This document shows, in pieces, positions 1 through 7,579 of a DNA stretch of 64,000 bases. Below the pieces are notes generated by a model. The model had not been told where the DNA came from. It did no database searches and saw only the letters and a list, made by a program, of their open reading frames with translations. The stretch is from Anaerolineaceae bacterium (GTDB taxonomy: Bacteria; Chloroflexota; Anaerolineae; Aggregatilineales; Phototrophicaceae), in NCBI GenBank assembly GCA_020634115.1, contig JACKCH010000018.1, forward strand, positions 1 through 64,000, in the 5' to 3' direction. Both the position numbers and the translations under genes were made by a program. The stretch's first letter is position 1. Each line of letters opens with the position of its first letter.

Positions 1-1
1 G

Positions 2-295
2 GCGTATGTCAGCTTTAACTCGGATGGCACTTTTACGATGGGGGATGCCCCCGATCGTATCCCCGGTGATTCGTCTGTTTACCCAACCGGCACGTTTGCG
101 ATTGATGAAAACGGTGTTTTCACGTCATCCGACCCCATTGACCTGCCTGATGGACAATGCACAGACGGCACGTATATTGCGCGGGTCATCAAACTTGGCA
201 ATCAGCCGATTGCACTCAACTTGGCGGTACGTGATGATTGCTTCGCGCCACGCCGTACAGACTATGCCTATACCATGCTATGGGCTGGCGAATAG
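2..295 (+). CDS. C-terminal part of an unrecognised protein (runs off the left edge)
   Basis: Frame 2 is open from the first bases of the window to a TAG at 293-295, giving the last 97 residues of a protein whose start lies outside. The visible part is rich in Asp, Gly, Thr and aromatic residues and reads like alternating beta strands (for example FNSDGTFTMGDAPD and GTFAIDENGVFTS). It has two cysteines that could pair, one in DGQCTDG and one in RDDCFAP. This suits an exported or lipoprotein-type beta domain, but I recognise no family. A terminator facing the other way and an ATPase remnant follow it, so it is probably chromosomal flank rather than part of the mobile element that starts near 871. 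Confidence 0.6.
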   Translation, partial: AYVSFNSDGTFTMGDAPDRIPGDSSVYPTGTFAIDENGVFTSSDPIDLPDGQCTDGTYIARVIKLGNQPIALNLAVRDDCFAPRRTDYAYTMLWAGE

Positions 296-331
296 TACGC
301 TCTACCGCTTCTTAATCCCATCTATCGCATA

Positions 332-365
332 GATATAAAAAGGCACAACAAATCAATTGTGCCTT
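332..365 (-). terminator. Rho-independent terminator, minus strand
   Basis: A perfect 9-bp stem (AAGGCACAA at 340-348, TTGTGCCTT at 357-365) with an 8-nt loop. Read on the minus strand it is followed by TTTTATATC (332-339). It lies just downstream of the minus-strand ATPase remnant at 456-515, so it is probably that gene's old terminator. It may also stop plus-strand transcription from the gene ending at 295. Confidence 0.7.
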
Positions 366-455
366 CATAATTGAGGTTACTTTACCTGACGAATTGACGT
401 GAACCGGTACTGTACAGATAATCGTGGAATTGCCCTGGACGTGCCCTACGGTGTA

Positions 456-515
456 GTGGCTTTCCCCCGCAGTCGCAGACTGTTGCTGACGACAAATTCC
501 TCGAAATGAGAACTT
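456..515 (-). pseudogene. Remnant of the C-terminus of a copper P-type ATPase
   Basis: On the minus strand this stretch encodes FVVSNSLRLRGKATTP and then a stop. The core FVVSNSLRLRG is the signature tail of CopA-type ATPases. The intact copA of this window ends the same way (VFVVSNSLRLRGASL), and the DNA of the two copies is nearly identical over about 20 bases (476-495 against 33377-33396). The reading frame upstream of 515 no longer resembles an ATPase, so only the last 16-18 codons survive. It is followed by its own terminator at 332-365. It may be the truncated end of a gene lost when the neighbouring mobile element inserted, or an older deletion scar. Confidence 0.6.
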
Positions 516-815
516 CCACCGTCTCCGCCGCTTAAATCTCGCCAAACTGAATCCCACAGCATCATCTCGCCTTGCCACACCTCGTGAGTCCAGAACTTCC
601 GCAAACAGGGAGTCGTCTCGCCTTGCTTCAAATTCTTCTGCCACTGATGAGGAATCTGACCCCGATTCTATATCCCTTCCCCTGCCCTTGCCTCGACTTA
701 TAGGGAGATGGACATGTATTGATACAGCACTAACTCAACAACCTATTGTGCCGTTTGACTTGAGCGACGTGGCTCGCGCCTTTGAGGGCGGGCTGGCGTC
801 GCGTTTTGCCCACCT

Positions 816-844
816 GGAAGACCGGTCCGAAGACTGAGTCTTCC
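816..844 (+). promoter_or_regulatory. Dyad in the parM leader, possible operator
   Basis: GGAAGAC (816-822) and GTCTTCC (838-844) form an outer inverted repeat. Inside it GAAGACT-G-AGTCTTC (829-843) is a perfect 7-bp dyad around one base. It ends 26 bases before the parM ATG at 871. Partition operons of the parMRC type are usually autoregulated by ParR at repeats upstream of parM, so this is a plausible operator or a leader hairpin. The role is inferred from position only. Confidence 0.35.
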
Positions 845-870
845 CTATTCGATTTGGAGACCAGAGGATC

Positions 871-1932
871 ATGACGAAGCAAGCGAAAAAACAGCAGCAG
901 CACATCACCGACCTGGGCAGCACCCTCACCATCGGCCTCGACATCGGCTACGGCGTCGTCAAAGCCGTCACCGACCAGACCGCCATCACCTTTCCGTCGG
1001 TCATGGGTCATGCCCATGAGATCAAGTTCCAGCAGGAGACCCTTCAGCAGAAGTACCCCGGCGATCACATCACCGATGATGACGGGCAGTGGTTCGTCGG
1101 CGACCTGGCTCTGGCACAAGTTCCTGCCGGGGAATTACTGAGATTACGCGGACGTACCGCCAACGAGAAGACGATGGGGAATGCCTTCCGGCTGCGGCTG
1201 GCGAAGGTTGCCATCGGCAAGCTGCTGCCAGGGGTGTGGGGGCGGGATGTGGCGCACCTGCGTCTCGCCGTTGGCCTGCCGGTGGATCATATGCGCGATG
1301 CGGCGGAACTCAAAGAAACGTTGTTCGGCCAGCATCTGATCCAGACCGACGCCTGCGAGGTCATCGCCAATGTGACCGAAGTGATGGTCATGCCCCAGGC
1401 TTACGGCGCCATTTATGCACAAATGCTGACACCTGCCGGGGACATCAATGTGAACCACACCTACATGCGCACCGGCGTGGTGGATGTGGGGACGTACACG
1501 GTGGACATCGCGCTGGATGACGATGGGGAATTCATCTCGTCAGAGAGCGGCAGCATCGAAGGGGGCGTCTACACCGCGCAGGAACGGATCGCCGCCATGC
1601 TGGAGCGCGACTACCGGGAGAAAGTGCCGTACAAGATCGTCGAGCAGGTCTTGCGAACCGGCATCTTCACCGCCAGCGGCAAGCCCATTGACTACCGCGA
1701 TGAAGTGGAAGAAGCCCTGGCCCCACTGCGGAGCGCGACGCTGGGATTGCTCTCGGAGAAATGGCAGCGTGGGACGACAGTAGATGTCATTTATCTGTCG
1801 GGCGGTGGTGCCGAACTGGTCTACGAGCAGGTGGCGGACGCCTACCCGCAGACCAAGCTGGTGCCGGAAGCGCAGCTCGCCAATGCCCGTGGGTATCTCT
1901 ACTACGCCAACTTCAACACCCGCGAGGATTAG
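871..1932 (+). CDS. parM: ParM/StbA-type actin-like partition ATPase
   Basis: A 353-residue actin-fold ATPase of the plasmid-segregation group. Three nucleotide-binding motifs are visible: phosphate-1 around D24 (GLDIGYGVVK), phosphate-2 around D205 (VVDVGTYTVDIA) and the adenosine loop around G311-G313 (YLSGGGAEL). The family polymerises into filaments that push apart plasmid copies bound through ParR. The ATG has AGAGG at 863-867. The next gene at 2003 encodes a small ribbon-helix-helix protein with the size and position expected of ParR, which supports a partition role over other actin-like ATPases. Presence of such a pair on a chromosomal element implies it can exist as a replicating circle. 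The only real alternative is a plasmid actin of the Alp group, with the same role. Confidence 0.85.
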   Translation: MTKQAKKQQQHITDLGSTLTIGLDIGYGVVKAVTDQTAITFPSVMGHAHEIKFQQETLQQKYPGDHITDDDGQWFVGDLALAQVPAGELLRLRGRTANEKTMGNAFRLRLAKVAIGKLLPGVWGRDVAHLRLAVGLPVDHMRDAAELKETLFGQHLIQTDACEVIANVTEVMVMPQAYGAIYAQMLTPAGDINVNHTYMRTGVVDVGTYTVDIALDDDGEFISSESGSIEGGVYTAQERIAAMLERDYREKVPYKIVEQVLRTGIFTASGKPIDYRDEVEEALAPLRSATLGLLSEKWQRGTTVDVIYLSGGGAELVYEQVADAYPQTKLVPEAQLANARGYLYYANFNTRED

Positions 1933-1942
1933 TCTGGAGAGC

Positions 1943-1985
1943 GGGTCTTACGAGTCTTTACATTGTGTCTTGACACGTAAGACCC
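1943..1985 (+). repeat. 10-bp inverted repeat between parM and parR
   Basis: GGGTCTTACG (1943-1952) and CGTAAGACCC (1976-1985) form a perfect 10-bp dyad with a 23-nt spacer, just upstream of the parR ribosome binding site (AGGAG 1991-1995). The core CGTAAGAC recurs at 2491-2498 inside the hairpin block after parR. It may be a regulator or ParR binding site, or an intercistronic hairpin that tunes parR relative to parM. Confidence 0.4.
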
Positions 1986-2002
1986 CAACAAGGAGCAGGA
2001 AA

Positions 2003-2410
2003 ATGGGGAAACGCCGGTCAAAGAAACGGAGCTACAAGCTGATCAACTTCAAAGCCTACTACGATGACGATGCCGACATTGTGGCCTGGTGGGAGGACAT
2101 TGCGGAAGGGGAACGCAGTGAGGCGCTGCGCGCCGTCATCCGTGACTACCTGGGGTTGCCTATGAAGCGCCGTCAGACGCCGATCATTGAGCTGCCAGAA
2201 CTGCTGGAGGTGCGGCGGGATACGCTGTGGATCAAAGATGCCCTCAACGACATGCCGGCCTACCTTGAACGCCTCATCCAGCATGTGGCCGCCAACGTCC
2301 AACCGGTGGCCGTAGGACAGACCCAGCCGCGGGCCTCACCGGTTGAGCCAGCCCTGACGGAAGCCGAAAGCCAGCGTCGGACGCGGCGGATGCGGAACGC
2401 CACATGGTAA
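2003..2410 (+). CDS. parR: ParR-like ribbon-helix-helix partition adaptor
   Basis: 135 residues, ATG at 2003 with AGGAG at 1991-1995. Longer in-frame extensions overlap parM and lack a ribosome site. The N-terminal 45 residues (KLINFKAYYDDDADIVAWWE, then a helix ending RSEALRAVIRDYLGL) fit a ribbon-helix-helix DNA-binding fold: a short strand followed by two helices. The C-terminal half is Pro/Arg-rich and low in complexity, as expected for the tail that contacts ParM filaments. ParR proteins bind centromere repeats (parC) and cap ParM filaments. The call rests on fold, size and adjacency to parM. Sequence identity to known ParR cannot be judged here. Confidence 0.65.
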   Translation: MGKRRSKKRSYKLINFKAYYDDDADIVAWWEDIAEGERSEALRAVIRDYLGLPMKRRQTPIIELPELLEVRRDTLWIKDALNDMPAYLERLIQHVAANVQPVAVGQTQPRASPVEPALTEAESQRRTRRMRNATW

Positions 2411-2767
2411 GCATTCCCGTCCGTCCGACAGCACAGCCCGCTGGCGCGGCCTGGTATCGCTGTGCTTGCCACAGCGATACGCGCCTGACCCGTAAGACGG
2501 CAACGATCCATGAGAGATCATTACGGGTCAGACGCAGCCAGCTAAATCGCTGGTCCCTCAGTCGCCGGGAGGGCTTGGTGCAGCGCCCGCTGGCGTCTGC
2601 ACCCGTGCGGCGGTGTTGCATACCCGCCGCACCTGTCGCGCTGGTTTTCCAGCCCGACAGACCACACCCGCGAGGGTTTTCGCGGTGTGGGATGGTGCTG
2701 CCCGCCGGCAGCCCCGCAGCCTGCCAGACGGGCTGCAAAACATGCAAAACAAAGGAAGGAGCGCACC
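2411..2767. other. Hairpin-rich non-coding block, candidate oriT or centromere
   Basis: 357 bases with no credible gene but five strong inverted repeats: 2454-2464/2470-2480 (11 bp perfect, loop 5), 2485-2495/2521-2531 (11 bp perfect, spacer 25), 2605-2613/2624-2632 (9 bp, loop 10), 2662-2672/2681-2690 (10 bp with one bulge), and 2697-2702/2707-2712 (6 bp, loop 4). The second carries CGTAAGAC, also found between parM and parR. It lies between the partition genes and an operon of HU, ribbon-helix-helix protein and relaxase, where an oriT or a parC centromere would be expected. Which of the two, or a structured RNA, cannot be decided from sequence alone. Confidence 0.5.
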
Positions 2768-3049
2768 GTGTATCACCGTGATGTGATTGCGAAAATCGCC
2801 CGGCAGCTGCCGCATCGCACCCGGCGCGACGTGGCCGAGGTCGTCGAAATCCTGCTGGAGGTCTGGTCAGAGGAACTGGTCAATGGCGGCGAGGTCGTCC
2901 TGCCTGGCGTGGGACGGCTGAGCATTGAGGTGCAGGATATGCAAGCTGGTGGTGTACTGGTTACACATGGGCGGCTGCGCCGACTGTATGGTCGTTTTCG
3001 TCTGACGGAGACTCTGAAGGCCTGGATTGCGGAGGTGGAAGATGCGTAA
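2768..3049 (+). CDS. HU/IHF-type DNA-bending protein
   Basis: 93 residues starting at GTG 2768, with a strong AGGAAGGAG at 2753-2761. The upstream in-frame ATG at 2687 lacks such a site and adds unrelated residues. The order helix-helix (YHRDVIAKIARQLPHRT...VEILLEVWSEELVNG), then GEVVLPGVGRLSIE, matches the bacterial HU/IHF family, in which a dimer bends DNA. The usual DNA-clasping arm is short and differs from typical HU around residues 58-75 (VQDMQAGGVLVTHGRLRR). It is the first gene of a tight operon with the ribbon-helix-helix and relaxase genes, whose next start overlaps its stop, so it may help build the relaxosome or the partition complex. Confidence 0.75.
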   Translation: MYHRDVIAKIARQLPHRTRRDVAEVVEILLEVWSEELVNGGEVVLPGVGRLSIEVQDMQAGGVLVTHGRLRRLYGRFRLTETLKAWIAEVEDA

Positions 3050-3350
3050 GCGCGGCAAGCGTGATGGTTATATCGAACGGATCTCGGTCGGGTTCACGCC
3101 GGAGCAGATGCGCCGGGTCGAGGAAGTCCTGCGCGTCCGCGCCCGCGATGGCAAGCTGCAGCATAAGACCGACCTCATCCGGGACGCCCTCAACCTGTAC
3201 TTGGCGCATCAGGATGATATCCCCGGCACGCGGGCGGCCATCACCCGCAAGCTGGAAGGACGGCTGGATGCGGTCGAGGCCCAGCTTCAGCGCCAGAACG
3301 ACCTGCTCGAGCGGTTGGTGACTTTCTTCCAGCGGAAGAAAGGGGCGTAG
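3042..3350 (+). CDS. Small ribbon-helix-helix protein, possible relaxosome accessory
   Basis: 102 residues from ATG 3042, which overlaps the stop of the HU gene by eight bases. Residues 11-50 (YIERISVGFTPEQMRRVEEV, then KTDLIRDALNLYLAH) fit the strand-helix-helix pattern of the Arc/MetJ/NikR group. The C-terminal part (RKLEGRLDAVEAQLQRQNDL) is a likely coiled coil. The relaxase-like gene begins three bases after its stop. Small ribbon-helix-helix proteins next to relaxases commonly bind oriT and recruit the relaxase, so this is the likely role. An operon repressor is an equal possibility. Confidence 0.65.
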   Translation: MRKRGKRDGYIERISVGFTPEQMRRVEEVLRVRARDGKLQHKTDLIRDALNLYLAHQDDIPGTRAAITRKLEGRLDAVEAQLQRQNDLLERLVTFFQRKKGA

Positions 3351-3353
3351 GAC

Positions 3354-4262
3354 GTGGATCGCAAGCAGATGTGTATCGCCAACGTCAAGTACAAAAAGCC
3401 GTCGACAGACGGTGCGAAGCAGTCGAAGAACCTGCTGAAATATCTGACGTATCGCGAGTCGCGGGATGAAAAAGCGCGGCAGGCGGGCGGCAGTGAACGC
3501 TGGCTGGATCACGGGATGGGCCGGTCGGTGGCGGAGATCGCCGAACGCAGCGCGGCCTATCGCAGCGAGCATGTGCTGCTCTTCAGCCTGGTCATTAACC
3601 CGGCGCCGGACCTGATCGGCATGGTCGCGCCGGAAGACCGTGAGTGGTTCGTCCGCCAGCTCACCGAGCGGACGGTGAACGCCTTTTTCGACGCGCGCGG
3701 GATCGACACCGGCGTCGAGTGGAGTGCCGTCCTCCATCACCGCCAGACCGACGGCGAGGAAACGCCGGGGCAGCCCAATCCCCACGCCCATGTCGTGCTG
3801 CCCGGCACGTATTACGATGCCGACGAGGGACGCCGCCAGCCGCTGTACTTCTCGCAGCGGCGGGATGCCAACCATATTGAGATGCTGCACGCTGTCACAC
3901 AGGACTCGATGGTCGCGTTGCTGGATCGTTACGTCGGACCGGACTGGGAACAGCGCATGGATATGCTCCTGGCCGTCCGTGAACAGCAGGCGGGGATCGT
4001 CTCTGCCGAGGAAGCCCATGCCGTGTGGGGCGAAACGCCGGTGTGGGCCGGCGTCAGACGGACGGATGAGGCGACCAGCGCCGTTGGCATCTATGGATTT
4101 TTCCCGAACCGCGAAGGGCAGACCGTCTTACAGTTCCGCCCGGCGCTGACCGATCTCGACCACGACGAGGCTGAACGTATGGCAGTGGAATTCAAAGCCC
4201 ACATTCGGGATGACCACGATATCGAAACGGACGCCGGTTGGCGTCCCACACTTGACCTATAA
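3354..4262 (+). CDS. Relaxase-like HUH protein
   Basis: 302 residues; GTG at 3354 follows AGGGG at 3340-3344, and ATG 3369 is an alternative. The segment around residues 128-146 (VLHHRQTDG, then QPNPHAHVVLPG) gives the three-histidine arrangement H129, H144, H146 of the metal site of HUH relaxases, which nick oriT and stay bound to the 5' end through a tyrosine. Tyrosines near the N-terminus (Y30, Y33 in LLKYLTYRE) could be the nucleophile. At 302 residues there is only a relaxase domain, without the helicase or primase extensions of large relaxases. Its operon with HU and ribbon-helix-helix genes supports mobilisation. No coupling protein or type IV secretion genes are in the window, so transfer would need a helper. 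Confidence 0.65.
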   Translation: MDRKQMCIANVKYKKPSTDGAKQSKNLLKYLTYRESRDEKARQAGGSERWLDHGMGRSVAEIAERSAAYRSEHVLLFSLVINPAPDLIGMVAPEDREWFVRQLTERTVNAFFDARGIDTGVEWSAVLHHRQTDGEETPGQPNPHAHVVLPGTYYDADEGRRQPLYFSQRRDANHIEMLHAVTQDSMVALLDRYVGPDWEQRMDMLLAVREQQAGIVSAEEAHAVWGETPVWAGVRRTDEATSAVGIYGFFPNREGQTVLQFRPALTDLDHDEAERMAVEFKAHIRDDHDIETDAGWRPTLDL

Positions 4263-4266
4263 CGCA

Positions 4267-4320
4267 CACAGGGGAGAGAGACGCCCACCGTCGCCAAACG
4301 AAGCGTCCCAAACCCCTGTG
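4267..4320 (+). promoter_or_regulatory. Nested dyad in the leader of the primase gene
   Basis: CACAGGGG (4267-4274) pairs with CCCCTGTG (4313-4320). Inside, GACGC (4280-4284) pairs with GCGTC (4303-4307), with a 5-nt internal loop on each side. It sits in the 85-base gap between the relaxase stop and the primase start. No T-run follows, so a terminator is unlikely. It could be a protein-binding site or a leader structure. Confidence 0.35.
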
Positions 4321-4347
4321 AGCATACCTAAAAGGAATATAGATAGT

Positions 4348-7284
4348 ATGACACAGAACACGGTAACTCACAACACAAAAACCGTCACCCAGGTGGAATT
4401 CCTGGAGACACTGTACCCGCAGCTGCCGGAAGGGCTGTACCTTGAGCTTCGCTGCATCCACCCGGAGACGGGCGAGGTCCGAACCCGGTGGGCGAAGGTG
4501 GAGAACGAAAAGCAGCGCGACTCCGTCCTGAAGCAGGCGGAGAAGCTTAATCATGAAGGCTACGGCGTGTACTACGCGCCCTGTCTACGTCAGACGAAGC
4601 AGGGGAAAGCCGAGGCTGCCGCACTGGTCCCGGCTCTGTGGGTGGACATCGACTGCGACGATGATCCCGTGAGACGCGAGGCCGGGCTGGTGGCGCTGCA
4701 TGGCTTTGTCTTACAGCCCTCAGCCATCCTGAACAGCGGCGGTGGCTGGCACGCCTACTGGCTGCTCGATACGCCATTCACGCTGCAAAATGACGATGAC
4801 CGGCAGCGGATCGCCCGCCTCTTACACGGCCTGTTCTCGGCGTTGGACGGTGATCCGGGTTACGTCAAGTCGGTGGCCTCCGTCATGCGTCTGCCGGGCA
4901 GCGCCAACACCAAGCCGGGACGGAACCACGCGCCGGTAGAAATCGTCGAGTGGCAGCCTGAGCGTCGCTATCCGCTGAGGGACTTCGACTGGCTGGACGT
5001 GACGCCGCCGAAGCCGGAGCGGATCGGCAAGCTGGAAATCATCACGCTCAACGGGAATGGGCATCATCCCCTGCCACCGCGTACCGAAGCCTATCTCACG
5101 TCCGGCGCGCCGCTCGAGCAACGCAACAAAGAGCTTTTCGCCGCCGCCTGCCAGCTGCGGGATGCCGGGTACAGCCAGCGCGACGCCGAGGGTGAACTCG
5201 TCGCCCGCTACCTGGCCGATAGCAACGGCAGCGAGAATCCTGTAGGACGCGAGAAGGAGGCTCGTGCCACCGTCGCCAGCGCCTTCAGCCAGTCGCCGCG
5301 TGAGCCGATCACGGCATCGAAAGAACACGCCCGCCAGGTGGTGAACCAGCTTGTAGGACAGTACCAAGTCGAGCGGAAATCGGAGCGTCCGACAACGCAG
5401 CAAGTAATCGAAGCGGTGAAAGCCTGTGTCCATCTCAATGCGGTTGAATGGGCCGAGCAGCGCGAGAAGTTCAAGGCACTCACCGGTGATGGGCTGAAGA
5501 TCAGCGACATCGACAGGCTCTATCGCGAGAAACGCAAAACTATTGAACGCCAGCGGCAACAGGAGTATGTCGATACTGAGAGCTACCTGCTGCTGGATGG
5601 CAAAATCGTCTATCGCAAGGAATCGTATCGAGGTGTCGTGGAGCGCACCGTCGCGGATTGGGCAGCCACCGCGCTCTATCAGACCTGTCAGGTCGATGAC
5701 GATGGCAAGGAAGCGCACGTTACGACCATCGAGCTTCAGCGGGGAACGTCCGTCAAGAAACTCGAAGTCCCTGGCGAGGTCTTTGTGGATGATGTGGCGC
5801 TGCGCCGCTTCATCGGGGCTAATGCCGGGGTACAGTACGTCGTCCGTGCCGGGATGTCGAAACACCTCGTGCCCGCCATCGTCCAGTTATCCGGTGAGTT
5901 CCCGACCCACCGCCACTATAACTTCATGGGCTGGATGGAACTGGATGGCCGCTGGGTATACGTCTCACCGCAAGAATGTGTTACCGCGACCGGCAAGCTG
6001 GCCGAACCACCGTCGGTTGAACTCGACCAGCGCCTGCGTGACTATGGTCTGCAAACCACCGAATGGCGGGAGAGTTTGGCTGCGTTTGATGCAGTGACCA
6101 AAGTATTGCCATCAAATCTGGCCCCGGCGCTGCTGGCTTTCGCGCTGCTGCCGGTGATCCAGCGCTTTTTCCCGGACGCGGCCACCAAACCGGCAGTACA
6201 TCTGGTCGGCACCTCTGGCAGTGGTAAGTCGGAAATCGCCTCGCTCCTGAGCAGTTTCTACGGGCAGTTCAGCCGCGACACGCCACCCGCCCAGTGGGGC
6301 GATACCATTAACATGGTTGAGATGCTGGGCTATCCGCTGGCCGATGCCTTGTATTGGGTGGACGATTACAAGGACATCTACGCCGATACGCGCACCTTCA
6401 CCCGCTTCCTGCAGAGCTATTCGCGTAATCTCGGTCGCGGACGGCTGACCCGTGAGGCCAAGCTGCAAACAAGCCGTCCCTGCCGGGGATTGATCCTCTC
6501 CACCGGCGAAACCAGTCTTGAACGTGAGCTGTCCGTCTCCTCGCGCATGATGGCCCTGGAAATCCCGCCCTGGAAGCAGCGCGATCCGGGCGGACAGGCG
6601 CTGCGGGAAGCTGAGGCGCTACGCGACCGGCTGCCCGGTTTCACGGCGCACTTCGCCTCCTGGGTGGCGTGCCAGCTCGACGGTGACGACTTCAGGATGG
6701 AGATTGCGGGCCGTTTCAGCCAGAATCTGAAAGGGTACACCGCCAAGGTAACCGCGGCGCTTGGCAAAGCGAATGCTCACGACCGTGCCGTGAAGAACTG
6801 GGCCGTGCTGGTGACCGTCTATCAGGCGCTGTCGAACTTCATAGACGCGATGGACGGCGACTACCTGCTCCCGGCGTGGCAGGACTGCATCGTCGAGACC
6901 GTCCGCAGTTTGCGTGAGGAACGCGCCAGCGAGGTATTTCTGAATGTGCTGGGGCAGCTCATCGGGAGCGGCCAGTGTTTGATCGAGCCATCGCTGCGGG
7001 TTCAAGGGGAAACTGCGCCGGGACACACGGTGGTCGGCTACCGTGACGAGAGCTTCCTCTACCTGCTGCCGGATGTCGCCCTGCGCGAGGTTAACAAGGT
7101 GCAGCCGCTCAGCTTCAGCTCCCACGCCATTGGCAGCCAGCTGCGCGAAGATGGACTGCTGCTCCCCGGCAAGATCAACTTGACCGTGCAGAAGAGTGTG
7201 CGCGGGAGTGTCATTCGATTGTGGCGGTTGAAGTCCGAAGTTCTGGGGTGTGAAGGTTGTGAAACCTGTGAAGACGGGTGTTGA
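4348..7284 (+). CDS. Primase-polymerase/helicase replication protein
   Basis: 978 residues from ATG 4348 (AAAGGAA at 4331-4337); the upstream extension to 4210 overlaps the relaxase and is not credible. The N-terminal domain carries archaeo-eukaryotic primase motifs: D100/D102 in WVDIDCDD, H135 in GGGWHAYW, and RLPGSANTKPG at 181-191. The C-terminal half has a P-loop at 621-629 (GTSGSGKSE) and a Walker B-like YWVDDYK at 669-675, as in the DUF927/D5-like helicases of plasmids and phages. The protein would prime and unwind the element's own DNA. Its last codons are built from the TGTGAA repeat (7249-7272) and read GCEGCETCEDGC, so an origin-like repeat overlaps the coding end. Together with parM/parR this shows an autonomous replication module. 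Confidence 0.8.
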   Translation: MTQNTVTHNTKTVTQVEFLETLYPQLPEGLYLELRCIHPETGEVRTRWAKVENEKQRDSVLKQAEKLNHEGYGVYYAPCLRQTKQGKAEAAALVPALWVDIDCDDDPVRREAGLVALHGFVLQPSAILNSGGGWHAYWLLDTPFTLQNDDDRQRIARLLHGLFSALDGDPGYVKSVASVMRLPGSANTKPGRNHAPVEIVEWQPERRYPLRDFDWLDVTPPKPERIGKLEIITLNGNGHHPLPPRTEAYLTSGAPLEQRNKELFAAACQLRDAGYSQRDAEGELVARYLADSNGSENPVGREKEARATVASAFSQSPREPITASKEHARQVVNQLVGQYQVERKSERPTTQQVIEAVKACVHLNAVEWAEQREKFKALTGDGLKISDIDRLYREKRKTIERQRQQEYVDTESYLLLDGKIVYRKESYRGVVERTVADWAATALYQTCQVDDDGKEAHVTTIELQRGTSVKKLEVPGEVFVDDVALRRFIGANAGVQYVVRAGMSKHLVPAIVQLSGEFPTHRHYNFMGWMELDGRWVYVSPQECVTATGKLAEPPSVELDQRLRDYGLQTTEWRESLAAFDAVTKVLPSNLAPALLAFALLPVIQRFFPDAATKPAVHLVGTSGSGKSEIASLLSSFYGQFSRDTPPAQWGDTINMVEMLGYPLADALYWVDDYKDIYADTRTFTRFLQSYSRNLGRGRLTREAKLQTSRPCRGLILSTGETSLERELSVSSRMMALEIPPWKQRDPGGQALREAEALRDRLPGFTAHFASWVACQLDGDDFRMEIAGRFSQNLKGYTAKVTAALGKANAHDRAVKNWAVLVTVYQALSNFIDAMDGDYLLPAWQDCIVETVRSLREERASEVFLNVLGQLIGSGQCLIEPSLRVQGETAPGHTVVGYRDESFLYLLPDVALREVNKVQPLSFSSHAIGSQLREDGLLLPGKINLTVQKSVRGSVIRLWRLKSEVLGCEGCETCEDGC

Positions 7285-7507
7285 AGCCCGTATATTGTGG
7301 CGCATAATTCCTGAAAATAGCCTGTGAAGGTTGTGAAACCTGTGAATACCGGCTCTTTTGCTTGTTCAGAGAGGCTATACCTTCACAACTTTCACAGGTT
7401 CACAGGGTGTGAAGATAGTCGCTCCTGTTTTTAGAAAAATCACACCCCCACCCAGACCGCACCACGAGGCGCCGAAATCGGGTTGTGAAGGGTGTGAAAG
7501 CTGTGAA
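7249..7507. repeat. TGTGAA triplets at 9-nt pitch, iteron-like
   Basis: Three direct triplets of TGTGAA with starts 9 nt apart occur at 7249/7258/7267, 7323/7332/7341 and 7484/7493/7502. The first two form an identical 24-bp block. An inverted triplet (TTCACA at 7382, 7391, 7399) lies between them, followed by one more TGTGAA at 7408. The first triplet is inside the 3' end of the primase gene; the others are non-coding. Iterons of this kind usually bind the replication initiator at an origin. The close link to the primase-helicase gene favours an origin or primer-recognition site. Confidence 0.6.
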
Positions 7508-7523
7508 GGTCGATCTGCCTGAC

Positions 7524-7550
7524 AAAAAAACACCTGCCGGAGCAGGTGCT
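7524..7550 (-). terminator. Rho-independent terminator of the exported-protein operon
   Basis: CACCTGC (7531-7537) pairs with GCAGGTG (7542-7548) around a 4-nt loop. Read on the minus strand the stem is followed by seven T residues (7524-7530). It lies 30 bases past the stop of the minus-strand hydrolase gene, so it ends the operon running from 16052 to 7580. Confidence 0.8.
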
Positions 7551-7579
7551 TGGTCAGCATAGCAGTGGATTAATGTCCG

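Larger units (their letters stand above)
296..870. other. Intergenic flank and leader of parM
   Basis: 575 bases without an intact gene. It holds the minus-strand terminator (332-365), the ATPase remnant (456-515) and, just before parM, the dyad at 816-844. The left end of the mobile element must lie in or near this stretch, but I found no convincing direct repeat shared with the right end near 23600. A weak promoter-like pair (TTGATA at 719-724, TATTGT at 744-749, spacer 19) is not strong enough to call. Confidence 0.5.

Noticed and set aside
312..644. A 110-codon minus-strand gene over the ATPase remnant
   Set aside because: Its frame is not that of the remnant, shows no family features and runs through the terminator hairpin.
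7249..7507. CRISPR array
   Set aside because: The repeat unit is only 6 bp with 3-bp gaps and there are no unique spacers or cas genes.
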